From: Acholeplasmataceae bacterium
Lineage (GTDB): Bacteria; Bacillota_I; Bacilli_A; Acholeplasmatales; UBA5453
DNA: 64,000 nt
NCBI GenBank assembly: GCA_012522345.1
Contig: JAAYKO010000065.1
Span: 1-64,000, forward strand
Direction of reading: 5' to 3'
Each line of letters begins with the position of its first letter. The stretch's first letter is position 1. The translations under genes were made by a program, and so were the position numbers. A model generated the notes under the pieces. It saw only the letters and a program-made list of their open reading frames with translations, ran no database searches and was not told the DNA's origin. Of the stretch, positions 13,813 through 22,927 are shown piece after piece.

Positions 13813-15885
13813 CTACTTTTTTACTTTTTTTATAATTGGATGATCGCGTTTAAATATTTTTAAGCCAAAATCATGACCGAATGCAACCTTGACAACTTCA
13901 TCATCTAAAGCAACGACAACTCCAAAACCGTAATTTGGATGCTCAACACGATCGCCTAAACTCAAAGGCTCTAAATCTACCTGGCTTGTCTCTTCTATGA
14001 CTTCAATTTCTTCTTTTAAAGAACGCATTTCATTAATATATCTTGAAGGCATTAACCATTTAACTTCACCAAAACGGTAACGCTGTAGAGCGTGAGAGAG
14101 AATAAGTCTTTCTTTCGCTCTAGTAACCGCAACATAACAAATTCTTCTTTCTTCTTCTAAATCTATTGAGGAAAACATTGAAGCTTGGGCAGGAAAAATT
14201 GTTTCTTCTAATGCGACAACAAAGACAACCTTAAATTCTAAACCTTTAACTTGATGAACAGTCGCAAGTTTTACTGTATTTTCAGTATCATCAATATCGA
14301 GGTTTGTCTTTAAAGATAAATCATCTAAAACAGCTTCAATCGCTTGAAAAATATCGTCATTGTCTTCCAAAGAGTAAGCATAAAAAATCGCTTTTAATTC
14401 TTGAATGTTTTCAAGACGATCTTTAGATTCATGACCTTCAGAAATTAGCATTTGTTTATAGCCACTATAATCATTGACTAGATCAACTATTTTTGTTAAG
14501 TCGGTAGTTTTTTTGATTTCTGCTTCAATTAGATCAAGTGTGTGTTTAAAATTATTAAGGCTTGCTTTTTGCTGAGGACCTAAATCTGCATGCTCGATTG
14601 CGTCATATAAGCTTGTACTAAAAACATTGCTATAAGCTTCTAGTTTTCCAATCGTAACAGCCCCTATTTTTCTTCTAGGAGTGTTAACAATTCTTTTAAA
14701 AGAGATATTATCATGACGGTTTAAAACAACCCTTAAATATGCCAGAATATCTTTAACTTCTTTGCGCGAGAAAAAGGAAGTTCCGCCATAAACAACATAA
14801 GGAATTCGTTCTTTAATAAATGATTCTTCAAAGATTCTACTAATTGAATTACTGCGATATAAAACCGCAATATCGCTATAAGAGTAGCCACTAGAAACTA
14901 AAATTTCAATCGCTCTTGTTACAAAATAAGCTTCATCACGGTCAGTTTGCCGCGTTTCAAAAATTACTTCGCTTCCGCTTCCCAATTCGCTTTTTAGTTC
15001 TTTATCTGCTGTCCGTTCAACATTATAAGCAATAAGTTTGTTGGCCGCTTTCAAAATATTCATTGTCGACCGATAGTTTTGTTCAAGAATAATTATTTTA
15101 GGGTCAAATTCATCGATAAAAAGTTTTTGATTTTCATAGTTTGCGCCCCGAAAGGAGTAAATACTTTGGTCTGGGTCGCCAACTGTAAAGATATTTTTTG
15201 ATTTCCCAGCTAATAACTTAATTAATTGATATTGGTTTTTATTTGTATCTTGAAACTCGTCAATTAGTAAATATTGATAGCGATTATTATAGTGTTTTTT
15301 TACATCATCGCGCCTTTTTAACACTTCAATAGTTAAATTTATTAAATCATCAAAATCTAAAGAGTTGTTTTCTTCAAGATATTTATTATAGTTTTGCAAG
15401 ATTTGCATTTCGGGAAAATCTAAAAGATCTATTTGGTCATTTTTAAACATTGAAAAAATACTTTTAAGGCGATTCGAATTATAACGGTCGCTATCGTACT
15501 TCAATTGTTTAACTGTATCACGGATTATTTGTTTAGAATCGTCTTCATCTATAATTAAAAAACGGTGATTGAATAATCTGTCTAAGTTTTGAATTTCTCG
15601 TCTTAAAAACTGCGCACAAAAAGAATGAAATGTTGAGATATTTATTTCTTTAGCTTGCTCTCCGACTAAATTGATTACTCTTTGTTTCATTTCTGCTGCC
15701 GCTTTATTGGTAAATGTAACAGCGACTATTGAATCAGGGTCAACTCCACTATAAATCAAATAAGCAATTCGATAAGTAAGCGTTCTTGTTTTACCGCTTC
15801 CGGCTCCAGCGATAACTGCCACTGGTCCTTTGATTGCTTTAATTGCTTTTTCTTGAGTTTTATTAATGTTTGATAAATCCAACAT
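13813..15885 (-). CDS. pcrA: ATP-dependent DNA helicase PcrA
   Basis: Full SF1A motif set, C-terminal GDRVEHPNYGFGVV; near ligA as in Firmicutes. Confidence 0.95.
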   Translation of the reverse strand: MLDLSNINKTQEKAIKAIKGPVAVIAGAGSGKTRTLTYRIAYLIYSGVDPDSIVAVTFTNKAAAEMKQRVINLVGEQAKEINISTFHSFCAQFLRREIQNLDRLFNHRFLIIDEDDSKQIIRDTVKQLKYDSDRYNSNRLKSIFSMFKNDQIDLLDFPEMQILQNYNKYLEENNSLDFDDLINLTIEVLKRRDDVKKHYNNRYQYLLIDEFQDTNKNQYQLIKLLAGKSKNIFTVGDPDQSIYSFRGANYENQKLFIDEFDPKIIILEQNYRSTMNILKAANKLIAYNVERTADKELKSELGSGSEVIFETRQTDRDEAYFVTRAIEILVSSGYSYSDIAVLYRSNSISRIFEESFIKERIPYVVYGGTSFFSRKEVKDILAYLRVVLNRHDNISFKRIVNTPRRKIGAVTIGKLEAYSNVFSTSLYDAIEHADLGPQQKASLNNFKHTLDLIEAEIKKTTDLTKIVDLVNDYSGYKQMLISEGHESKDRLENIQELKAIFYAYSLEDNDDIFQAIEAVLDDLSLKTNLDIDDTENTVKLATVHQVKGLEFKVVFVVALEETIFPAQASMFSSIDLEEERRICYVAVTRAKERLILSHALQRYRFGEVKWLMPSRYINEMRSLKEEIEVIEETSQVDLEPLSLGDRVEHPNYGFGVVVALDDEVVKVAFGHDFGLKIFKRDHPIIKKVKK

Positions 15886-15896
15886 ATCTGCTCCTA

Positions 15897-15922
15897 AACA
15901 AAAAGGGAATGCTCCCTTTTAT
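15897..15922 (-). terminator. Intrinsic terminator downstream of glnS
   Basis: AAAAGGGA-ATGC-TCCCTTTT hairpin with flanking T/A-run. Confidence 0.7.
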
Positions 15923-15926
15923 TAAA

Positions 15927-17546
15927 TTATTTGTATGAACTTCTAAGTTCAACAATTCGATTAAGAACTCTTTTCTCGGTTTTATTATCTTGAATAAAAT
16001 AGCCGATTCGCATTAATTGAACTGCCTCTTTAATCCCTTCAAATGCTTTTTCAACAAAACCTTCTTCAACAAGCCAAGAATTTGGATTAAGTCGCTCTAA
16101 AAATGGTTCTTCACCATCAAAAACTAGCGGCCCAAAAAGATTAAATCTAACTTTTAAGGCTGTTGTGGCCTCAACATATGAAATTGTGCCATTGGGCCTT
16201 CTAGCTGTAAATCCGGTACCACTTTTTGTCTCTTTATCATAGGTAACTAAAATTTCTTTAACTTCACCTTTTTGGTCATAAACCACCTCATGACAGTGAA
16301 TAAAATAAGCGTTAAATAGTCTTACCTCTAAGCCTTTAGAAAGTCTTTTCCAACGTTTGTTTGGTTTTTCAACTAAAAAATCATCGCGGTCAATATAAAG
16401 GTGTCGCGAAAAATAAAGTGTTTTAAAGCCTTTTGATTCATCTTGGGGATCAAGGAGAGTTTGAATTTTTTCGACTTCGCCTTCCGGATAATTTGTTACA
16501 GTTACCTTAAGTGGTTTTATCACAGCCATAATTTTAGCTGTTTTGGTTTGCAAATCATCTCTGAGATAAGCTTCTAGCATTTCCCTTGAGACTGTTGAGT
16601 TGTTTTTTGAAAGACCCGTTGCTAAAATAAATTCTTTAATCGCTTCGGGAGAGTAGCCTCTTCTTCGAAGTCCAGACAGGGTGGGCATTCGCGGATCATC
16701 CCAACCAGTCACTTTTTCGCGTTCCACTAGCTGCCTTAAATACCTTTTGCTCATTACAGTATTTTCAATATTTAATCTTCCAAATTCGATTTGGCGTGGA
16801 ACATTTGGCATTTGGGTCTCTTTAACAACCCAATCATAAAGTGGCCGATGGTCTTCAAACTCTAAACTACAAAGCGAGTGAGTTATTCCTTCAATAGCAT
16901 CCTCAAGTGGATGTGCATAATCATAAAGCGGATAAATACACCATTCGCTACCGGTTCTATAATGCGGTTCATAAGAAATCCGGTAAATAACTGGATCGCG
17001 CATATTCATGTTAGGACTTGCCATATCTATTTTAGCGCGCAAAACTTTCTCGCCTACTTTATAAAGTCCTTTTTTCATATTATCAAAAAGAGTTAAGTTT
17101 TCTTCAACACTCCGATTGCGATAAGGTGAATGTTTACCCGGTTCAGTTAAACTACCTCTTGTTAAAGAGATTTCCTCAGCGGTTTGATCATCGACATAAG
17201 CGAGACCGCGCTGTATTAGTAAGATTGCTCTTTGATACATCTCTTGGAAATAATCGCTTGCGTAAAAAATCTTTTCCGGAACAAACCCCAGCCAGTGAAT
17301 ATCTTCAATTATTGAATTGACATATTTAATATCTTCTTGTTCAGGGTTTGTATCATCAAAACGTAGATATGTCGTTCCACCAAACACTTTAGCTAACTCA
17401 AAATTTATCGTCAAAGCTCGGGCATGACCGATATGAAGATAACCGTTAGGCTCTGGCGGAAATCTTGTAATAATTTTAGTGTGTTTCCCTGACTCTAAGT
17501 CTGCGGCCATAATCGTTTTAATAAAATTCGAATGCTCTTTCATCAA
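15927..17546 (-). CDS. glnS: Glutaminyl-tRNA synthetase
   Basis: RFPPEPNGYLHIGHA HIGH motif, VMSKRYL KMSKS-like motif, class Ic GlnRS features. Confidence 0.92.
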   Translation of the reverse strand: MMKEHSNFIKTIMAADLESGKHTKIITRFPPEPNGYLHIGHARALTINFELAKVFGGTTYLRFDDTNPEQEDIKYVNSIIEDIHWLGFVPEKIFYASDYFQEMYQRAILLIQRGLAYVDDQTAEEISLTRGSLTEPGKHSPYRNRSVEENLTLFDNMKKGLYKVGEKVLRAKIDMASPNMNMRDPVIYRISYEPHYRTGSEWCIYPLYDYAHPLEDAIEGITHSLCSLEFEDHRPLYDWVVKETQMPNVPRQIEFGRLNIENTVMSKRYLRQLVEREKVTGWDDPRMPTLSGLRRRGYSPEAIKEFILATGLSKNNSTVSREMLEAYLRDDLQTKTAKIMAVIKPLKVTVTNYPEGEVEKIQTLLDPQDESKGFKTLYFSRHLYIDRDDFLVEKPNKRWKRLSKGLEVRLFNAYFIHCHEVVYDQKGEVKEILVTYDKETKSGTGFTARRPNGTISYVEATTALKVRFNLFGPLVFDGEEPFLERLNPNSWLVEEGFVEKAFEGIKEAVQLMRIGYFIQDNKTEKRVLNRIVELRSSYK

Positions 17547-17632
17547 ATCACCTACTATGTAGTATTATATCTTAAAATTGAATGTTTTTCATCTGTTTTC
17601 ATGTCATTAACAAGATTATTTTTTTAAATTTG

Positions 17633-17663
17633 CGAAAAAAAAAGCACGATTCGAAAATCGCGC
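17633..17663 (-). terminator. Intrinsic terminator after malG
   Basis: Minus strand GCGCGATT-TTCG-AATCGTGC followed by TTTTTTTTT. Confidence 0.85.
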
Positions 17664-17681
17664 CTTAATGATAGTTTAATT

Positions 17682-19058
17682 TTAACCTTTGGTTGCTCCT
17701 GCAGTTATTCCTTCAATTAAGAACTTTTGGAAGGCAACATATAAAACAGTAATCGGCAATCCTACAATAATCGCTCCAGCTGCGAAGGCAGAATAGTTCA
17801 TGTAGTAATTATCAGATACCATTCTAAATAGTCCAATTGCAAGTGTCCAAAGTTTGGTTGGTTCTTCAATCGATGGCGGTGGGTTACCAAGTAAGTATCC
17901 CGGCAACATATAATCCATCCACGGAGCCATAAACAGACTAACCGCTACGAATGTAATAATCGGCACTGAAAGAGGCAAAATAATTCTAAAGAAAATTTGC
18001 AGTTTATTAGCGCCATCAATTTCTGCAGATTCATCAAGGTCTTTCGGAATTTGCGATAAAAATCCTTTAATTAACCATAGGTTACCTGGAATCGCTCCCC
18101 CAATATATAAAATCGAAAGTGCGTTTGGCTTATTGAGTAAACCAAATGTTTCAAACAAAACATACATTGCAAGCAAGCCTAAGAAAGTTGGGAATGATTG
18201 TAATACTAACAAACCCAATAAACTGCTTTTCTTGCCTTTAAAGGAATATCTCGCATAGACATAAGCAGCTCCAGTAACGATTAAAGTTCCAAATATCATA
18301 TTAATTAATGCGATAATAAAGGTGTTTTTATACCATATTGCAAAATGAGTTTCTTGGAATAAATATCTATATGAATTAAGGCTTGGCGCAGTTGGCCAAA
18401 TTGTTTTTGGAATCTCAGATTGATAACGTGGATCAAGTGAGAGGCCAATCATATAAACAACTGGAATTAAAACTATTACAACAAGAAGCGTAATCTCAGC
18501 ATAAATTAAAAATCTTGAGAGGACATTGCGGGGACTAAAAGTTCTTTTTAAAACTCCTTTCGGCAATTGACGAAGTGGCTTTTTTCTACTGTAATAAACA
18601 AACCCGAAAACAGGGATTAAACCAATTATTCCTGGTTTTATACCTTCATAGCCTCTTTTAGCAGCATAATCAACTACCAATCCTTGATGGAGTAAAACTA
18701 AAACAATCCCAAAATAGGTTATTAATAATGTACTTAAGAAGTGGTTTGAAATTGAAACGTAGAAAATCACACTTATTGGCACAACCACTATAACTGCTAA
18801 GATGACGATAATAGTATAAGTTAAAATGGTCGCGATTAGTTGTCTTGGATAAAAACTCGTTATCAGTTTCACTTTTACAGTAACATCTTTAATTGTTGGT
18901 TTTTTATAGTAGTAGATAAAGCTGAAGACTGGAACTAGTCCCATCAATCTAACTTTTATTCCTTCATACCCTTTTTGGTTAGCATAATTGCAAACTAAAG
19001 ATGAATGGATCAACAGTAACCAAACTACTCCAACTGCAATAAGAAAATAAATAAACAT
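17682..19058 (-). CDS. malG: Maltodextrin ABC transporter permease MalG with duplicated N-terminal region
   Basis: Permease signature EAA-like ESAEIDGANKLQIFFRIILPLSVP; extra N-terminal region. Confidence 0.88.
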   Translation of the reverse strand: MFIYFLIAVGVVWLLLIHSSLVCNYANQKGYEGIKVRLMGLVPVFSFIYYYKKPTIKDVTVKVKLITSFYPRQLIATILTYTIIVILAVIVVVPISVIFYVSISNHFLSTLLITYFGIVLVLLHQGLVVDYAAKRGYEGIKPGIIGLIPVFGFVYYSRKKPLRQLPKGVLKRTFSPRNVLSRFLIYAEITLLVVIVLIPVVYMIGLSLDPRYQSEIPKTIWPTAPSLNSYRYLFQETHFAIWYKNTFIIALINMIFGTLIVTGAAYVYARYSFKGKKSSLLGLLVLQSFPTFLGLLAMYVLFETFGLLNKPNALSILYIGGAIPGNLWLIKGFLSQIPKDLDESAEIDGANKLQIFFRIILPLSVPIITFVAVSLFMAPWMDYMLPGYLLGNPPPSIEEPTKLWTLAIGLFRMVSDNYYMNYSAFAAGAIIVGLPITVLYVAFQKFLIEGITAGATKG

Positions 19059-19061
19059 AGT

Positions 19062-21485
19062 TTAGTCCTCCTGAAATGCTCTTGTTCGTGAGAGGTTCCA
19101 CGCTGTAAGCGAACCAACAAGCAAGAATATTAATATCGAAAACACCGAAGCCATGTTATAGATTTGGTGATCAACTGTTAGTGAATACATCCAAGAAATT
19201 AAAATATCGGTATCACCGGCAAAACCCCTCGAGGCATCGCCAGCCCCTACACCGCCTTGGGTAATAAAATAAATTACTCCAAAATTATTAAAGTTTCCCG
19301 AAAATGTCATAATTAAAATTGGCGCAGTTGAATAAAGCACCATCGGTACTGTAACAAATCTAATCTTTTGTAAGCCTGTCGCTCCATCAATCTCAGCAGC
19401 TTCATAAAGCGTTTTATCAATCGAGGTCATCACAGAGCTCATTAAAGCCATAAAATAAGGGAAGCCAAGCCAAATATTGATAATGATTAAGCTGGCCCTT
19501 ACAAAGTTAGGATTAAATGCGTTGTTCAACCAATTAATGTTGGTGTGGCCTAAATAAAACACTTTTCGCCAACCACTAACTTCTCCCGGCCCAACGCCTA
19601 AAATGCCCAAATTCATAAACACTTTATAAAGTCCGATTTGTTCAAGTATTTGGTTAACCCAACCTGTTTCATTAAACATAACTCTAAAGACCATTTGGCT
19701 TAAAATTGCTGGAACAGCCCACGGTAAAATTAAAATTGAACGCCACAATTTACGGAAAACAACTTTTTCACTATTTAAAATTAAGGCTTGAATAAAACCG
19801 CCAAAAAAGACAGTCGCGGTTGAGCCCACAGCCCAAACAATTGTCCAAGTTAAAACCCGCCAAAAAGCTTTTCCAAAGGAATCGCCTAAACCACTAGACC
19901 AATCAAAAAGACGGAAAAAGTTTCGTAAACCAACCCAATGGACTCGTGCAATAGCGTCTCCTTCGCCACCCATACTTGTAAAAGCGATAATAAAACCGAA
20001 AATAATTGGCATTATCGAAATAAACGCTAAAACAAATATTGCAGGTGATAAGATTATATATTCAAATGAACTTTCCCAAAGATTTTTAAAATATTCCTTG
20101 CCCTCTAGTACTTCTTCTTTTTTGCGTCTCTTTTCAGAGACTTTGTAAGCATCAGTAATGCTCCATCCCATAAAGAAGAAAAAGAAGACAGACAACATTA
20201 CAAAAATCAAACCTTGCAGGAGGAGTGTTTTTGTAATATGGCCTTCAACAGTTATCGCACGGCCCTCAATAATGTCTCTTAGGCTATGAACACTGCTGCC
20301 ATCACTATTTCCAATAAGAGCGTTTGCTAAAGTTAATCGGTGTTGGTTAAATTCACCGTTGTCAGCTTCTCCTAAAGTAATTACAGCCCAATAGCCACGA
20401 ATAAACATTCCTGCTTTATCATAGAAAAAATTATCATAACTTTTAACAAACTTTTCTTTTTGTTCTTGATTTATTTCAAAATAAACTTTCAACATCAGAC
20501 GGTTATAATCCGAGTTGTGGACAGTAACACTAGCTTTTTGATAGTGTCTTTTCATCGCATATCTAAACACATCCGTAAAAGCTGTTGGCTTGTATTGACT
20601 AACCTCTGGGTCAAAAAAATCATAAAATTGATTATTATTTAAATAAACATTATTACCCACTATTTTCACTTCTAAAACATCAACTAACTCTGTCACAATT
20701 TCTTTTGTTGAAAGATTGAGATAAATCGTTTTACTATCTTCTTTCATCTCCAAGAAAAATTGGTCAGTTTGATCTTTAAAAAGTGAACCTGTTTTATTAA
20801 TTCTAACCAAGCCAAAATCTGCATAATTTTGATTGACTTTTAATTCAATAATATTTTCTTCATTGCGCTCCCCTGTTAAAATATCAACTTCAATAAAATG
20901 AATTATTTCCTTATCTTTCGTTTGGGTGCGAGTATAATAAATGTCTCCTTCATCGCGATAAACGGTCTCGCTCAAAGAATATTTGTCGCTTGAGCCTAAA
21001 GCCAAAAAATCAGTTGATAAATACTTGTCACCTGTTAGTAAATTAGTGTATGTCGGTTCATTATTTTCTTTTAAGTCGCTTGCCAAAAAACTAATAAACT
21101 CTGCTTCAGTAAGTGTCCTAATAGCTTGTGATCTAACACTTTTATTAGTCCAATCAATGTCTTCAACATTGCCAAAAATTTGCCTGAATTCACTATTTTT
21201 TAATGCTTGTGTTTTAATAAACTGTTCAAAAGGCTCATATGCCGCTTCTTCTAAATACCATTCGCCAAAAACATTATGGACCCAAATATCACCATAATCT
21301 TGACCTTGAATTTTATCATAAGCGTGCATTTTTTTACCATAATTGGATGTTCCGAGTTCAATCCCAATCAAACCCGCAAATAAGGCTAAAAATATAAGTC
21401 CTTTAACCCATTGTTTATTTAAAAATTGACCTAATCCCCAAATAATTGCGGAAGCTAGCCCCTTTAAATAGCTAACTATTTTCAA
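19062..21485 (-). CDS. malF: Maltodextrin ABC transporter permease MalF with large extracytoplasmic region
   Basis: EAA motif YEAAEIDGATGLQKIRFVTVPM; start refined to TTG at 21485 behind AGGAGG (ORF track opens at 21536 GTG). Confidence 0.85.
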   Translation of the reverse strand: MKIVSYLKGLASAIIWGLGQFLNKQWVKGLIFLALFAGLIGIELGTSNYGKKMHAYDKIQGQDYGDIWVHNVFGEWYLEEAAYEPFEQFIKTQALKNSEFRQIFGNVEDIDWTNKSVRSQAIRTLTEAEFISFLASDLKENNEPTYTNLLTGDKYLSTDFLALGSSDKYSLSETVYRDEGDIYYTRTQTKDKEIIHFIEVDILTGERNEENIIELKVNQNYADFGLVRINKTGSLFKDQTDQFFLEMKEDSKTIYLNLSTKEIVTELVDVLEVKIVGNNVYLNNNQFYDFFDPEVSQYKPTAFTDVFRYAMKRHYQKASVTVHNSDYNRLMLKVYFEINQEQKEKFVKSYDNFFYDKAGMFIRGYWAVITLGEADNGEFNQHRLTLANALIGNSDGSSVHSLRDIIEGRAITVEGHITKTLLLQGLIFVMLSVFFFFFMGWSITDAYKVSEKRRKKEEVLEGKEYFKNLWESSFEYIILSPAIFVLAFISIMPIIFGFIIAFTSMGGEGDAIARVHWVGLRNFFRLFDWSSGLGDSFGKAFWRVLTWTIVWAVGSTATVFFGGFIQALILNSEKVVFRKLWRSILILPWAVPAILSQMVFRVMFNETGWVNQILEQIGLYKVFMNLGILGVGPGEVSGWRKVFYLGHTNINWLNNAFNPNFVRASLIIINIWLGFPYFMALMSSVMTSIDKTLYEAAEIDGATGLQKIRFVTVPMVLYSTAPILIMTFSGNFNNFGVIYFITQGGVGAGDASRGFAGDTDILISWMYSLTVDHQIYNMASVFSILIFLLVGSLTAWNLSRTRAFQED

Positions 21486-21508
21486 ATTATGCCTCCTGGA
21501 TATAAATG

Positions 21509-21541
21509 AGATGAGTGGCAACAGTATTGCCACCACTCATC
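21509..21541 (-). other. malE-malF intergenic stem-loop without T-tract
   Basis: Minus strand GATGAGTGGTGGCAATACTGTTGCCACTCATC; stem GTGGCAA-like arms, no U-run after. Confidence 0.65.
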
Positions 21542-21563
21542 ACACTTAATTTTTAAAATTACT

Positions 21564-22913
21564 TTACTCTTTTAAGCCTAATAGCGTTCGGTAATTTTGT
21601 TCTGCTTCTGTTGCAGCATCTTCTGGACTTTTCCCTTCATTCCAAACAGCTTTAATCATTGCTTCGCCTGGACCCCAGTAGCTCGCTACTTCAGGGATGG
21701 TAGGCATTGGAATTGAGGTCTCTAATTGAGCAGACATCGCCATTAATGCTTCATCATCGGTGACGCCTTCAACTCCAGCAAGAAGTTCAGATTTTAACGC
21801 AGGTAGCTTATATTTTAAGTCATATTGGAGCTTCATCGCAACATCACTTAATAAAAATTCAACCCATTTAATCGCTGCATCTTGGTTTTTAGAATACTTA
21901 TAAACCGCAACCATCTGGGCACCAGCAAATGTTTTTGTTGGTTGACCATTAAGTGTTGGCATTTGCGCAATTCCAAAGTCAATCTCAGCTTCATCACGAT
22001 ACTGTTCAATATTCCACGGTCCAGCAATTACATAGGGAATTCGCTTACTGATAAAGTGAGTCGCTCCTACTGAATCATGGTTACCAGTACCTGTTACTAA
22101 TGGTTTAAGTTCCTCTTGGAAAAATGTTAGTGTATCAATCGCATTTACAAAGCCAACTGCTTCTGGATTATTTAACTCTTCCCCAAATGGATAAAATCCT
22201 AAGGCACTATAAAACGGTTGCATAAAGTAACTATCTGCCCAATGACTTGAAGTTGCTAAATAGTATCTGCCTGCTTCGCCATTTGTTCGGGTATCTGTTT
22301 CAGAGACCTTTTGGTTTTTCCAAACTTCTGCTTCTTCTAAAATTTGTTCAAACGTTTCTGCTGGCTCATCAATTAATTCTTTATTGTAGTAAAGACCAAT
22401 TGACTCAATACTAATTGGAACTGCAAACAGTGTTGGAACTGCACCAGGATCATTTGGATCAAATGATTTATTCGCTGGATTATAATGCATTGTTGCAATT
22501 TGAGCACCGAGACTGTGAGATCTCTCATTGATTAAAGTTCTAGTTGATTCCGGAAGCGATAAAACAAGGTCTTCTAAAATAGCAGGCGCTAAATGGTCAT
22601 GCGGGAACATGAAGACATCCGCACCGTGACCTGAAGGACCAAATACTTTTAATTTTTCTCTTGAATCAACCGTTCCCATATGTCTAAATTGAACAACGAT
22701 ATCAGGATGTATCTTATTAAATTCAGAAATTAACGCTCTTTGATAATCGCCTTTTTCATCATCCATCCAAACAACGATTGTTTCTTTACGGCCATAAAGT
22801 TCACTAAAGTCAACTAGTTCGCCTTCATTTTTTTGTTCATCATCACAGGCAACTAAGAAAACTGCCACAAAAATAAACACCAATCCAATTAATACTTTTC
22901 TAATGTTTTTCAT
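21564..22913 (-). CDS. malE: Maltodextrin-binding lipoprotein MalE
   Basis: Lipobox FLVACDDE; family 1 solute-binding protein features (AVPISIESIGLYYNKELI, AGPWNIEQY). Confidence 0.9.
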   Translation of the reverse strand: MKNIRKVLIGLVFIFVAVFLVACDDEQKNEGELVDFSELYGRKETIVVWMDDEKGDYQRALISEFNKIHPDIVVQFRHMGTVDSREKLKVFGPSGHGADVFMFPHDHLAPAILEDLVLSLPESTRTLINERSHSLGAQIATMHYNPANKSFDPNDPGAVPTLFAVPISIESIGLYYNKELIDEPAETFEQILEEAEVWKNQKVSETDTRTNGEAGRYYLATSSHWADSYFMQPFYSALGFYPFGEELNNPEAVGFVNAIDTLTFFQEELKPLVTGTGNHDSVGATHFISKRIPYVIAGPWNIEQYRDEAEIDFGIAQMPTLNGQPTKTFAGAQMVAVYKYSKNQDAAIKWVEFLLSDVAMKLQYDLKYKLPALKSELLAGVEGVTDDEALMAMSAQLETSIPMPTIPEVASYWGPGEAMIKAVWNEGKSPEDAATEAEQNYRTLLGLKE

Positions 22914-22927
22914 TTTAGCTGCCTCCT

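Noticed and set aside
17547-17640. T-box leader upstream of glnS
   Set aside because: The leader is very short; TATAAT lies near the start codon and no T-box sequence is present. The lysS leader is likewise too short.
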